From: Tolypeutes matacus
Taxonomy: Eukaryota > Chordata > Mammalia > Cingulata > Chlamyphoridae
Assembly: GCA_026826555.1 (NCBI GenBank)
Contig: JAKSZT010054457.1
Coordinates: forward strand, 7,080,535 to 7,144,534
Reading direction: 5' to 3'
Length of the DNA stretch: 64,000 nt
The notes beneath the pieces were generated by a model that saw only the letters and a program-made list of their open reading frames with translations, was not told the DNA's origin and ran no database searches. The position numbers and the translations under genes are program-made. This document shows, in pieces, positions 25,601-38,089 of this stretch; within the stretch, counting starts at the first letter, position 1, and each line of letters begins with the position of its first letter.

Positions 25601-27345
25601 CTCTATGCTCTAGAGTTTTATTTAGCTGTTGGTTCTGCATGTGAGTTAAGTTTTCTCTTTGGTAGTTTTTCTTCATTTTATTTCCTTACTTCTTTCTATG
25701 TTCCCTTGAAGGCAAAAGGTTAGGGCCAGAGGAATCAAAAGATGTAAGGAAGGCAGAGGGATAATAGTAATATTGATAAAAGTCAGAAGAGGGGCAAAAT
25801 GTGACTTAATGAGATGAATATTTAACTTGTGTAGGCAGTGTAGAGTACCAGGAAAAAAATGGTGTTCCTACAATGGACTGGGAAAACAAATGGAGGAATA
25901 TATATATAGTGATTTAGAAGGCTAGAATTATGAGGAGGGAGAGTAATAGTAAAGAAAGGTCTGAGATGAAAAAGTTAATACTAATTTTAAAAAAAGAAGA
26001 AAACAAAATAGATGGAATAGAAATTGACACCCTAGAGTTGTGGGCCTATGAAAAAATGTTGTATCTAAGAGCTACAACAGAAAACAGAAGGCAGAAAGAT
26101 GCAGGAAGGATAAGCAATAGTTTGTAATACAAAATCAATATATACAGTGAGTGGGAAATTACTGAAAAAGAAGCACAGCAAAGAAGCGACACGCTAGCAG
26201 CACCTAATTTTAAAAAAATGGAAGGAAAGAGGAAAGAAAAGCAAGGGACCAGAAAGAAACAGAGAAACCAAAGGTCCACACAGGCAAGCAGTCAAACAGA
26301 GCTAAGGGGCGTCAATGATTTCCCTAGGGTCAAGGTGGATCCTTCCTGCCTACCTATGTTTATCAATCAATTTCCCCGCAAGGTTCTATATGCAGGTCCT
26401 GAAGCAGCTTTTAGCTATTAAACTAAATTAAAAAGAATTTATTTTTCATTTATTGAAGTGACCTTCTCACTTTTTTTTTTTTTAATTTTAATTTTTATTT
26501 TTTAGAGTAATACAGGACCCAAAATAATTCCTCCTCTAGACCAACTCCCTTACGGAATGACCCCAGCTGGGCCCGTGGAAATTAATCAAGCACGTCCCAC
26601 TTCCTGGACTACCCAGGGTAGCTGTAGCTCTGATGTTAGTCAGTGCAGAGTCCTAAAGATGGCCGATTCCACCCCTTCTGGAGCCCAGCTCGAGCGTCAC
26701 TGGGTTGCTAAGTAAATCAATTTGAGTGCAGATTTGCGTCTGCTCTCAGCCTGATGCTGGTTCAGGTCGGCTTATCTGCTCCCCAAAGCTATGGGGCAGT
26801 GCAGGCAGCCAGATCGATGTCTAAAAATAAAAAATACCCTTCCCTGTCCTCCAACAGAACCCTCCCTCTTTTGGGAAGTGTCCCTTCTTCCTGGCTCCAT
26901 AGCAGCCCAGGTCTTATCCCTGGGTCACTACCAAAATCAGCTCCGTCCCCCGACCAGAATCCCAGCTCCGGTTCACCGGGTGCCAATTAGCTCGTTTGTT
27001 CTGTTCACGCAAGATCCAAGGGGCGCCAGACAGCCAGATCCCCAGAAAATAAAACTTTCTCACCTGCTCACGGCTCCAAGTGGCCGTTTTATTTTATTTT
27101 ATATTTTCTCCCTAACAGCGGGGCTCAGCCATCTCTGCCAACCCCCACCAGCAGCCTTAAAACTCAGGAATCTCCACCATTCCGTCCAAGCCGTGGATCC
27201 GCACAGATAGATGTCCCAAGCTTCTCACTCCACGTGTGCACAGCACAGACCCCCGGGCAGGACCCCGTCCACAATCCGCCTTGCTCTGGGAACTTGCAGT
27301 GTGTGCCCTCCTACACTAACGCCATCTTGAGAGTCTCCTGAATTA
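25601..27345 (-). promoter_or_regulatory. L1 5' UTR / promoter region
   Basis: About 1.7 kb without conserved coding frames. It is GC-richer in its 5' half (26500-27345) than its surroundings, as expected for an L1 promoter. A YY1-type AAGATGGCG (minus strand) sits at 27319-27327, near the transcription start. Plus-strand frames at 26754-27210 lie in this GC-rich part and show no protein features. Confidence 0.7.
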
Positions 27346-27349
27346 GCTT

Positions 27350-28060
27350 TAGAAACTGGATTTTCTATTATCCACCGAACTTCAAGCTATCATATTGGCC
27401 ATTCTGGACTTGGTCTGAATGGACTTAAACTTTGCTCATATGAACTTGGACACTTAAATATTTTTTATTACTTATATACTTCTCATGTACTTGGTGTTCC
27501 ATTCTACTTTACCAAGCTTTCCTTTATTTTTGCAAGCTGAAGATAATTTTCCTTCATATAAAATACTAGGTTGCTAAACTTAATTTGTTACATTTTCTCT
27601 TCATAAAACTTCGTATAATTTCTGCATATGGTTATTTCCATCTCTTCTGAACACCTACGTTATACAATATCTCTAAAATAGTATTTCATGTAACTTTATA
27701 TTTTCTTGTATTGCGCTGACTAAACTACATTCTCACTCAAGGCAGAGGCTGTTATTTCTTTTAACTCCCAGTACACACAGAAAAAGTTCTGTCTAGCTAT
27801 CATGTAATGAGTTGATCAATATGCATACCTACATTGAATGTCATCCATCTTTGCTGACCCTGAATGTACATCATTAAACATCCAGTCATCTGGGTTTTTT
27901 CATGATTCTGGATGCCTAAAAGAGCAGTACCACCAGCCCCAAGGAGAAGAGTGAAAACTGACTCTTCATCCTGCATACTTGATCTGGAGGTTTGCCCTTT
28001 CTCATTACTAGAAGCTTTCCATGAACCAGGATGAAGTAGCAATAATGAAATGTGTTTTAC
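27350..28060. other. No gene seen
   Basis: AT-rich anonymous sequence. Confidence 0.6.
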
Positions 28061-28064
28061 TTTG

Positions 28065-28585
28065 AGTATTATCTAATGCTGTGTAAAAAAAAAATTATGC
28101 CAAATCTAAATGGTTTAAAACAAAAATTATCATTTATTGCCTGTTACTGATTCAATGTGCTAGCTTTGCAGGTCTGGATTGGGGTCTCATGAGGCTGCAG
28201 TCTGATGTCATCTAGGGATATTGTCACCTGATTGGAGATGGAGGATCCACTTCTAAAGCGGCTGCCTCACATGAATGTCAAGTTGATACTGACTTTTGGA
28301 AGATAAATCTCAGTTTCTCTAAATATGTGGGATTCTATGAAGGCTGTTTCAGTGTCCTCAAGGCTTAGCAGTTAACTACATATACTCCCAATAGTAAGCA
28401 GTCCAAGAAAGCAAAATAGATGCCCAAAATGCCTTTTATGATGCCTCAAAAGTCATATGTCATTTCTATCATGTCTATTGGTCACATAGATCATGGCTTA
28501 TTCATTATTTCACACAAAGAATGTGAATACCAGAAGGCAAGGAACATTGGGGCCATCTTGAAGACTGGCCGCCACACTTTGCCCT
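28065..28585 (+). repeat. MaLR (MLT1-like) LTR relic
   Basis: Same block order as the relic at 3850-4435: 'ggtttaaaacaaaaattatcatttatt', 'gcaggtctggattgggg', 'ctcatgaggctgcagtc', 'gatggaggatccacttc', 'cttttatgatgcctcaaaagtc' and 'ttggggccatcttgaag' (each block given in part). Strongly diverged. Confidence 0.6.
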
Positions 28586-28589
28586 TTCT

Positions 28590-29540
28590 AGAATCAGTAA
28601 ATGATTAAATCAAGTTTCCATGCCCGGTTGTCATTCCATATTTAAATAAACATTTCCTCTTAGTTTTCCAGTCATCACTAAACCTATAAAGAGTATAATT
28701 TAAGCTGTCAAGCAGATTGGGTTCTTAAATTTCCACCATACCCTACCACTCCCTTCATAATCTTAATACCTCCCAGCCCTGGTTAATCTACTTGTCATTT
28801 GAATTATAAAAACACAAGTATAGTGTATCTAGAACCAGTACTTTTATAGCTTCTGTCACATAAACAGAGAAGAAAACCAAATGAAGTACACATTAAAATA
28901 CCATGCACCATTTGTCAAACTTTTCCTGTATTTGATTTTCATTTATTTGACAAACTTCCTGGTTTTCCTCAAGCACCTAGGTTGGCCAATGGCTATTTAT
29001 CTTCCTAGTTGCCTTATAAATTCTTAACAGTAAATTCATATAACAAATGTCTCAGAAACAGGAATTATCATTAGTTTTTTTTTTTTCAAGATCTCAGATG
29101 TTATTTCTAATGGCAAATCATCTTTCTATTGGCCAAGATGGAAATGAGAATATCAATAACTAGATAAGTTCTTATAATACTACTAGCCAATTCCTAAATT
29201 AATGGGCTGGATAATTCATTACATTTAGTAGAATTCTAACTGTAGTGATCTAAAACGATAGCTTCTAACTTTTGTCATTGACAAATCAGTTACATTTATT
29301 TTGTAATCTCTGCAAGAGTTATTCTTAGATTCCCTTATAATTTGTTAAATGAAGAGAATTAAGAGTAGAAGTTTTCTTTTACTTCTCACCACCTAACCTC
29401 ACTATATCTTCATATATCCCATGAATTGAAATAACATTATAAGTAGCCATTACTGTAAAGCTCATTCTATGGAATCCTCCTCCCAGGAATTCAGCAAAAA
29501 GAGAGTTTTTGCTTGGGGATTTTTAAAAGATATTTCCTCA
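28590..29540. other. No gene seen
   Basis: AT-rich anonymous sequence; nothing recognised. Confidence 0.6.
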
Positions 29541-29554
29541 CTTCAGATAGTTTA

Positions 29555-29775
29555 CAATAATCCAGAGGTTGGCTAATTGTAACCTATTGGCAGAATCCAG
29601 CCCGCAGCCTGATTTCCTAAATAAAGTTTTATGAAAACACAGCTGGGCTTATTCATTTACCTATTGCCTATGGTTTATGGTTTAAGTCGAGAAGTTGTGA
29701 CAAAAGCCATATGCCTGAAAAGCCTAAAATATTTCCTATCTACCCCTTTATAGAAAAAAGTTTGCTGATGCCTAC
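29555..29775. mobile_element. hAT-like DNA transposon fossil
   Basis: Begins near 'ccagaggttggctaattg' and ends 'cagaaaaaa'-like sequence plus 'gtttgctgatgcc', so the two ends are imperfect inverted repeats. Between them lie 'cagaatccagcccgcagcctg' style sequence and 'aaataaagttttatgaaaac'. This is a familiar short non-autonomous hAT-type element of placental mammals. The family name is not certain. Confidence 0.5.
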
Positions 29776-29779
29776 AAAT

Positions 29780-32700
29780 TTCAAAAGCAAGTAGGGAGAA
29801 TTGTTATTCATCTGTGATAAGGGACAGATATCTAATTTCACAATCTGGGGACATTTTCATTGTATTAGACCAATTGACACAACATCCACAAAAAAGAATT
29901 GAGGAAAAAATTCCAATCAAAACTTACTCATTAAAAAAATCTTATTTTCCAGGTTTAAATACCAGAAAACTATTGTGTTATGGAAATAGCATGAGGTTAC
30001 AGGGAAACAATGGGAAAGTCCATATTTGAGTAGATTACTTGGAATTTTGTAGATTTCCAAACCTCTGGTTTTGCAATCTACTCCCTTGATAATATTGCTT
30101 CAGTCACCAAGCAGCTGACTGCAATTGATTCATATTATGTGAGTAAGTATATTTTCATTTTTCTCAGGCAAGCACGCCACCAAAATTGAGCACAGTTGAA
30201 TCAGGAGCTGAGATTTGCAGCTAAACCAGCTTGACATGAGGAGGTTGGACTCTGGTTCCTGACAAGAAGCTCCTAAAACAATTATCCTTCACTGAGAAGG
30301 CAAAGTAGAGGTTTAGGCTAACCACTCTTCTGTGGCATCTAGTAGTTCTACTTAATATCATTTCTTGCTAAACAAACTTTTATGTGCTAGGTTTGTCTCA
30401 GTCTATCTGAATGAAAAAGTGCTCTTGAACTCAAGTTGTACTCATCACATAATGAGTTTGTGCTTTCAGGGAAAACACAGGCTGGGACTCTTGCCATTAG
30501 CACTATCCACTTAACCTCAACTGACCTCTCTCTGTTATCGCATCATTTTGGTTTGCATTTGCACATCTTCTCATGACATTCAAAACCTTCACTGGCAACA
30601 GCATAGTTATTTAAACAATTTAATGAAGAGAAACTGTTGCAACCAAATGCATTTTTTGGTTCATTTCTAATAATAAAACCTTAATAAAAAATGTTTGAAT
30701 CACTGCTTTGTCTTTTTTGGTGACGTCAAAGTCTGTTTTACAAAGTTTCTGCATAGCATAGCATCTGTGGGAACTTAAAAGATGGACACACTATGGAAAT
30801 GAGAAACCAATCGCATCCAACTGGGAATGTAGAGCCACAGCCTTGATGCTAGTTCAGCTCAGCACTTCCCTAATAAGTCTTTTTAAAGTTCTTCATGTGT
30901 ATAAAATATAGAGATTCTGACAGCTTGTGTTCTATTGTTTGGCACTTACAGTAGAAGCAAGGAGAATTCTAAAGTGAATAAAAATATTTTCATTTATTTA
31001 ATAGCAGCAGGTTTTAACTTAAGCTTCCACAATAATTTGGAAAACGTGTGTGATGGAAGGCCACGAAGAGACCTGAGAATCAAAACGTAAAAATTGTGTA
31101 TTTATTTAACACTATTACAACAAATTCTGATGTCTCTGTGGTGTGCTGTGAATGTACAGGGTTAAAAAAAAAAAGGACATTTTCACTTTCATCTTAGCCC
31201 TGCCACTATTAGTCGTCATGACTAGAGGCAAATTGCTTCATTTCTCTAGGTCTCAGATCTCTCATTTGCTGATTGCTGAGGTCCCTTTCAGCTATAAAAT
31301 TTTAAGTCTGCATTTGTATTTATAGAACGTTTGCATGGGATTGAAAAATACAAATCCGCAAAATAAGGCAGATAATGATTCTGTGAATCCATCACTGCAC
31401 TGGTTAGTGAGAAGCCACACAAAATTATCTGGTCAATGAAAAAGATTAGGAGATCTCTAATCACAATTTTGAAACTTTTCCATCATTTTAGCTGTTAATT
31501 ACTATTGAAAATATTTTCAGGGCAACTTCACAGGTAGCAGAGTGTGTGGAAGAGGTTGGGAAAGGTTATAATTATTAATTTTTAGAAAAACTGGCTAAGA
31601 ACCTTGATTGGTGGATCTTATTTCTAAGCCTTATAACAGGTAAATATGCAAATCATTTCCACGGCCTGATATCTGAATCTGGGCTAACTAAATGGTTTCC
31701 AAATAATCTAATGATTATTTCAATTTTCAACAGTTTTAAGAAAATAGGAAATATTTGTGTGTAATTTAGATTTAGGCTTAATTTGTTATTGAAAGTATGC
31801 TTTTCTCAAACCCAGCATATTTTTTTAATTGTTTCCTAGAATTATACCAAATCTATGATTTTCGTTGCCAGCTTATGACATTACTTTTCCCTGAGTGTTA
31901 TATAGGCTGTGACTATGTGGAAATGGTGAATAGATGGACTATCAGTATTTGGTGGGACAATTGACCACTGAAAGCCATTATATCCTGTTATATCCAGAAA
32001 GAACAGGCTCACCTCAGTTAAGTGTTTTCAATTATTCTTGCTCTTCCTGCCCATTTCATTTACCTTCTTGATGCCTTTTTATCTTTCGGCAACATAGAAA
32101 TCTATGAGGCAGAGAATGTGGGTAGATATTTTTTAAGTGACCTGTCAGGTTCACTTTTGAAAAAAGCCTTAAAAACAGCTATGACTTATTGGTATGCAAC
32201 CACATCAAACTGAGTAGTTTTAATGTTTTTCTTTTACTATGTAATACCAACTAAGAGTCTGATATTATCAGCAACATATTTATAATTTATAATTAGAAGA
32301 TTATAATTTTTCTATTATATTTTAACCAAAATATTTTATTCCTTAATTATTAGTATAATAATATTGAAAATTAGAGAGTACATTGGCATGTTCATCTTTT
32401 TCAAACCTTTATCTTTCCTATATTTTCAAGATAAAATTTTCTTTACAGTTTCCAGTAATTCACCCATCTGGCCTCATGTGGCCTTTTCTCCTTGGTGGGC
32501 AGATTCAGAGTTAAAAATGGATGCTTTTTTTTTTTTCTATAGAAAGCTATAAACTTAAATTCTGATTATTAAAAATATAGTTCATGTACTTCTTTCTTAG
32601 TACATATGGTACACAGAGATATAACAAACTAGTGACTCAAACCATTGTTTTCAATATTACATTTTCACTCTATGTGCAACTAAAGAACACATTTTTACTC

Positions 32701-33420
32701 CATAATTTATTTATATTAGATTTATAATTCTCAACATTAGTTTTAACTTTAGCTATAATCATTTGAGATTTTTTTTCAACAGGGGCTTCACAGCTTAAAT
32801 TAACAAGTTTTAATGTCACCACAGTAATTAATAAAATATTGTCCCATCAACACAGGCTAGTCTTACTAAGCAAAGCTATATATGAAAGGCATAGCTAAGA
32901 CAACTAGAGGAAGTATAATTTTCATTTTATTAATCAACTGTGTATAGTTCACATTCAATGCTAACCATCTATAATAATCTGTAGGCTTTGGATGATTCAG
33001 GTTTCTGAGTCTATGCCCTTCTCCTCAGCCCCTCAATGGTCAAGGACCTTTTGAAGAAATAGGTGTGAACAAACTTCCATCTTCAGTAGCATACAACTTC
33101 TTTCCTAAGAACACATAAAACCCACTGTTTTGAAGATTTTTTCCCCTACAATTACTGAATGTAGAACAATTAGTGGCATATAGTCTATGCACAAAGGCCC
33201 ATCCAAAATAACAATCTCCTCAATGTTCAGGTGCCTGTCTCTTTAATTCTTACACTTGAATGAGTCCTCCACAAAACCAGCAAATTTCCATAAGGGTAAC
33301 TGTAGGTTATATTCTCAGACACATACCATTATTTCATGACATTTCCATAGGTTAGAGAGTTCCGGTTATTATCACCTTGTTCCATCCTTCCTCTCCTCCA
33401 CACCTACACAAGTAAAATGT
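29780..33420. other. Anonymous DNA with a MIR scrap
   Basis: No gene is supported. A minus-strand MIR relic is visible at about 31185-31310 ('ctagaggcaaattgcttcatttctctaggtctcag', given in outline). The rest is AT-rich and unrecognised, with open frames below 72 codons. Confidence 0.5.
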
Positions 33421-33440
33421 GCCCACAAAATCAGTGAAGA

Positions 33441-33844
33441 TACTATAGACTTATTGTGATTCTAGCAATGGAAGAAATTACAACATTGATGTGGAGGTAG
33501 TAGACACTGGGAGAGGGAAAAACAAATGTAATACGGGGGCTTTTTTGGGACTTGGGAATCATCCTGAATGACATTGCAATGACAGATACAGACCATTATA
33601 TACTTCCCATAACCTGCAAAATTGTGTGGGAGAGAGTGTAAACTACAATGTGAACTATGGTCCATGTTCAGAGGCAATGCCCCAGGATGCGTTTATCAAT
33701 TGCGATATATGTGACACACTAATGAAGGATATTGTTTATGTGGGAGGGTGTGAGTGGGGCATATGAGAATCCCTATATTTTGTGTAACGTTTATGTAATC
33801 TAAGTATCTTTAAAAATATATATATATATTTATTTAAAATTAAA
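33441..33844 (+). mobile_element. 5'-truncated L1 3' UTR copy with 16-bp TSD
   Basis: 404 bp matching the right-hand part of the element at 48092-49470, from 'ctatagacttattgtgattc' through 'gtgtgggagagagtgtaaac' to 'taatctaagtatctttaaaa', ending in an AT-rich tail. A perfect 16-bp duplication, ACAAAATCAGTGAAGA, lies at 33425-33440 and 33845-33860. This is the signature of target-primed reverse transcription by L1, and it fixes the orientation of the whole repeat family. Confidence 0.88.
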
Positions 33845-33860
33845 ACAAAATCAGTGAAGA

Positions 33861-35095
33861 GACTGCAAATGTAGCTCCACTGGACCTTGGGGAGATGGAG
33901 GTGGTCTGGCCCAACAACAGGAGGTGCTGTGCTCAGTAAACCTTCTCAGGGGGTCACTGGAAGCAAAAGTACCCGATCCTCTTGCAAAGAAGACATGCAT
34001 CTAAAGGTTGGTGAAGTTGATGTTTAGAGTCAAACTGTATCAAACCATTTTGCTACAAATCCAGAAGCTAGAATACTGCCTTTTCTAAAAGCCTGAATTG
34101 AACTGCAGTATCTGTATAAGAATGTGATCGCTTAAGTAACAATACAATGACTCTGTTGGTGTACTAAGAGTGAATATTTTTTTTTAAAAATGGTCTGAGA
34201 CTTTTTCTTTACTTAGTGCCAGGCACAATCCAGATGGGTAGGGGAGCTTGCACAGCACCTTAGCCATGCCATACTGGAATGGGTTTTTACTAGCTTGCCC
34301 GTCTCTCTTCAGCTTCTCGTGTTTTGCCCAGCCCCTAAGATTCTACTGCTTTCAAAGGAAGTTTCTTTTACAAACAAGACAGAAATGGCAGGAGAACAAA
34401 AGGGTGAATTTCACTGAATCCTTGAACATAAAATATTTTCAGCAAGACACGAGATAATGGATTTTTTATTTGAGAGGAATGATATTTTTTTCTTTTTTTA
34501 TTCTCACCAACAGAAAGCAGAATATCAGCTCTTACACTGAAGAGTCTTGAATATGTCTCTTTTTTAAGTACGCATAGTGAAAGGTTGCAGTTTCCGTAGC
34601 AACAGATGACTTCCTTCTATTTTTCCTTTCGGAGAAAAAAATTTACTTTGGCTTTCTAAAGAGGCTTTCATCCTGTGTATCAAAGCATTCTAGGGCCAAA
34701 TTGTTACCCTGCCCCAGCAAAGTAGATAAATAATATCCTCTCCACTTTACAGATTGGGGAGGAAAATGACAGTTAGAACCCACAGCTGCAGCATGAACTT
34801 TATCACTTTACTCTAAGGTATACTTTTCTAACCTTCATTAGCAGCCTGTGTGTACTTTGAGGAAGGGGTAGGGTAGACTACCCTAAGATGACCTGCAATT
34901 ATCTTCTTCCCTTGAGTTTTGGTGGAACCTGTGACTTGGAAAAGGACACTCAGGTTCAGGAAGAGATGAAGCCCAGTTCACACATTGCAGTCTTTTAAGC
35001 CCCTGAGCAAAGGACCCAAGTAAGCCGTGGTCAGACTCCTGAGCCATGGAAACTGAGATAATAAATATGTGTGGTTTTAAGCCATTAAGATTGTA
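33861..35095. other. No gene seen
   Basis: Anonymous sequence between two L1-derived elements. A MIR scrap may be present at 34725-34790. The overlapping minus-strand frames at 34883-35456 belong partly to the following L1 5' UTR and show no protein character. Confidence 0.5.
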
Positions 35096-35097
35096 AT

Positions 35098-37020
35098 ATA
35101 GAGCAGCAAGATGGCGTCGGTTTAAAAGGGCGCTCACCATCTCTCTTGCAAGGGACGGCTGAGTGGGGGTAAGATCCTGCCCTAGTGAGCTGTTTTGGGG
35201 ACCCACAGAGCAGGAAGCTCCGGGACATCAATCTGGAGGGAGCAGGACAGAAGGATAGTTTGTGCAAGGTAAAACTGTGAGTTTCTTGCTCTGGCTGGAA
35301 ACTGCAGACGGCTCCGATTCCTGCTGGCCACCCAGTGGGAGGGAGCATTCTCTGAGAATGGAAGGGTTCTGGTGAGGGGTAGAGAGGGGTTTCCTTTCTG
35401 TGGGTTTGGTTGCCTGGACCCCATTTGAGCTTTGGTGTGCATAGTGGCCAGCTCAAGGTGGCACGAGGAAGAGGGGAGAGTTGAATCTGCTGAGGTGGCC
35501 AGATTTACCTAACTGCCCTGGGATAGAGAAACATGCCTGGGAAGGGACAGAGTCAGGCAATTGGCTAGTCCTGTGCTGAAACCTATCAAAATTTCAACTC
35601 CCTTAAGGGAGGCAGGCAATAGGAAGTGATTAATAAGTTTCCAAGAGCCTATTTAGGGTCCCCTAGGAGGAGGGGGTGATCTGGAAGAGGGTTTAGCATC
35701 ATTTTTCTGTGGTGAGTTCAGTTGCCAGGTTCCCATTTGAATTTCAGAAGAGAACCCAACCTACGGAGGAGAGGTGAGGGGGTTATCCGCTAACACAAGC
35801 TGTTGCATCCTGCCATCCAGGGAGAGAAAGCAATAAGAATAGAAAAGAGGCAGAGACAGACAGACTCCTAATCAGCAGGAATCTACCCAACTGCAAAGAG
35901 TCAAACCTGCCTGAGAGAAAGTGGCTGGATAGCTTTCTGAAGAAGTAACAGACCCAAGGAGAAAGGTTAGCTCAGTAGAGAAGATTCTGCCTTGAATATA
36001 AGAGGTCCCTAGTTCAATTCCTGGCTCCTCTTGGAGTAGTGATCCACCAGGATATCAAATACCTAGCTGATACTTTAGGTCAGGGAGAACATAGACACTA
36101 TTTTTGTATTAGCGTCTCTTGGGTCTCTTATTTTTCCTAAAAAATGGTTACTTAAAAAAAAAATTAACTTAGTTTACTTGCTAAAACTCACTTCAAAACC
36201 TACAGAGGGCAGACTGCAGGGTAATTGATTGATGAACACGTGCAGCCTGAGAAGATCCTCAGGGGCCTAAGAGGGAAGGTTATTTTACTTAGTTTGTGTT
36301 TGACTGCTTGCTTGTGTGTTTTTTTTTTTGTTTGTTTACTGTTTTTCTTTCCTCTTTCTTCCACCCCTCCTTTATTCTTTTTCTTTTTTCTTAATTAGGC
36401 ACTGCTGACTTGTTTCTTGTTTTCTGTGTTTCCTTTTCTTAGATTTCCCCTTTTCTGTGTATACTGATTTTGTCTACCAACGCTATGTCTTTTTCTTCCT
36501 TCATCTTTCTCTCTTCTGCTTTCTGTTAATGTTCTTACATTCTACCTCTTTTTGTTTAGTCCTCAATTTTTCTAGTTTTTATTTCTATCTTATCTATCCT
36601 GTTTTCTTTCTTTTATTAACTTTTATTTTCTTTTTGTCTTTTCTTTTCTCTTACCCTCTCTTCTTATCATTCTGGTTTTTTAATTCAGTCTATATATTTT
36701 TCTCTATTCAGTTTCCCATTTCATTGTTGGTAATCCACTTTTTTATTCCTATTACTCTACACTGCTTACGTGAGTTAAATATTCATTTTCAGAGGTCTTA
36801 AATGGTTCCTCTTCTAACTTTTACTATTATTACTATTATCCTTTTTCTTTCCTTACATCTTTCATCTTCTCTGGCCCTAACCTTTTTCCTTCCAGGGAAC
36901 ATAGGCAACAGCAAGGAAACAGAATAAAAGGAACAAAGTGTCAAAGAGAAAATGTAGTAACACAAAAAAACAGCACTTAAATAAAAACCTAGAGGAGAGA
37001 GAGAAGCTAATCAACTGAAT
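35098..37020 (+). promoter_or_regulatory. L1 5' UTR / promoter region
   Basis: About 1.9 kb. It begins with the YY1-type AAGATGGCG at 35108-35116. A GC-richer first kilobase is followed by a strongly T-rich segment at 36300-36890. A tRNA-like piece with A- and B-box motifs sits inside at 35965-36032. The 114-codon frame at 36457-36801 is a product of the T-rich sequence (Phe/Leu/Ser runs), not a gene. Confidence 0.7.
35965..36032 (+). other. tRNA-like segment (A-box and B-box) inside L1 5' UTR
   Basis: TAGCTCAGTAG at 35969-35979 fits the Pol III A-box. AGTTCAATTCC at 36011-36021 fits the B-box at 10 of 11 positions. The spacing is that of a tRNA-derived SINE head. No A-rich tail or target-site duplication is visible, so it is either a very old SINE head captured in the L1 5' UTR or an integral part of this L1 promoter. 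It is not a functional tRNA gene: the arms are not properly paired. Confidence 0.6.
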
Positions 37021-38045
37021 AAACCCATCAAGATAAAAAGATGATCAGAGGGCAACGAAAAATTACAAACCATACTAAGAAACAGGAAAACATGGCCCAA
37101 TCCAATGAACAAACTAAAAACCAGGAAGAGATGCAGAACATTGAATGACTAATCAAAGCTGTCCAAACAAATAGCATGGACCAACTTAATGAAGTGAGGA
37201 AAGATATCAAGGATATTAAGAAGACACTGGAAGAAAATACTGAAGAAATTGTAAACATATATAAAAAGATAATGGATATGATGGTGATGAATGGTACAAT
37301 CCAAGAAATCAAAAAGGCACTGGAAGCATATAACAGCAGATTTAAACAGGCAGAGAAAAGAATTAGTAATGTGGAAGACAGTACATCTGAAATTAAACAT
37401 AGTAGAATAGACAGATGAAAAGATAGAAAAAACTCAGCAGGGACTTAGGGATTTAAACAACATAAAATATACAAACATACACATTACAGGCATCACAGAG
37501 GGAGAAGAGATGGGAAAGGGGACAGAAGGAGTGTTGGAGGAAATAATGGCTGTAAACTTCCCAAGCTTATTGAGGGAGATGGATGTACATGTCCAGGAAA
37601 TGCAGCACACCCAAAACAGCATAAATCCCAATAGGCCTACTCTATGACATATACTTGTCAAACAGTCCAATGCTCAAGACAAACAGAAAATACTGAATGC
37701 AGCAGGAGAATAGAGAACCATAACATACAAGGTAAACTCAATAAGATTAAGTGCTGATTTCTCATCTGAAACCATGGAGGCAAGAAAGTAGTTATATGAC
37801 ATAGTTAAAGTTCTAAAAGAAAAAAAAAACTTCCAGCCAAGAATTCTCTATCCAGCAGAAGCTGGCATTCAAAAATGATGGCGAGTTCAAAATATTCACA
37901 GATTAACAGAAATTAAAAGAGTATGACAATAAGAAACCTGCCCTTCAAGAAATAATGAAAGGAGTTCTGCAGGTTGAAAGGAAAAAACAGGAGAGAGTTG
38001 GAGGAGAGTGTAAGAACAAGTAAGAAGACAAAATAGAGAAATAAA
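37021..38045 (+). pseudogene. L1 ORF1, broken
   Basis: The longest piece, 37176-37418, is the coiled-coil region (ITQ-like start lost; MDQLNEVRKDIKDIKKTLEE, then EKRISNVEDSTSEIKHS). Stops and shifts follow. The RNA-binding region continues in another frame at about 37480-37800 (minus-strand open frames there are shadows), and the end, with the FKNDGEFKIFTD-like segment, lies near 37870-37910. Same family as the minus-strand copy at 24.6-25.6 kb. Confidence 0.8.
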
Positions 38046-38089
38046 AACAACATGTGACATACATAAACCCAAAGAAAATATGGCTAATG

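Larger units (their letters stand above)
20183..27345 (-). mobile_element. Near full-length L1 (minus strand), inactive
   Basis: About 7.2 kb. Read on the minus strand it runs 5' UTR (27345 to about 25600), ORF1 (to about 24590), a short spacer, ORF2 (about 24520 to 20818), a 3' UTR of about 0.6 kb, and a poly(A) of 13 (T run at 20183-20195). The 5' end carries AAGATGGCG at 27319-27327, the YY1-type motif usual at the start of L1 promoters. Both frames are broken by stops and shifts, so it cannot move on its own. I found no convincing target-site duplication. It is transcribed away from the second full-length L1 at 35.1 kb. Confidence 0.88.

Noticed and set aside
36457..36801. 114-codon hydrophobic frame suggesting a membrane protein
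   Set aside because: Its Phe/Leu/Ser composition comes from a T-rich low-complexity part of an L1 5' UTR.
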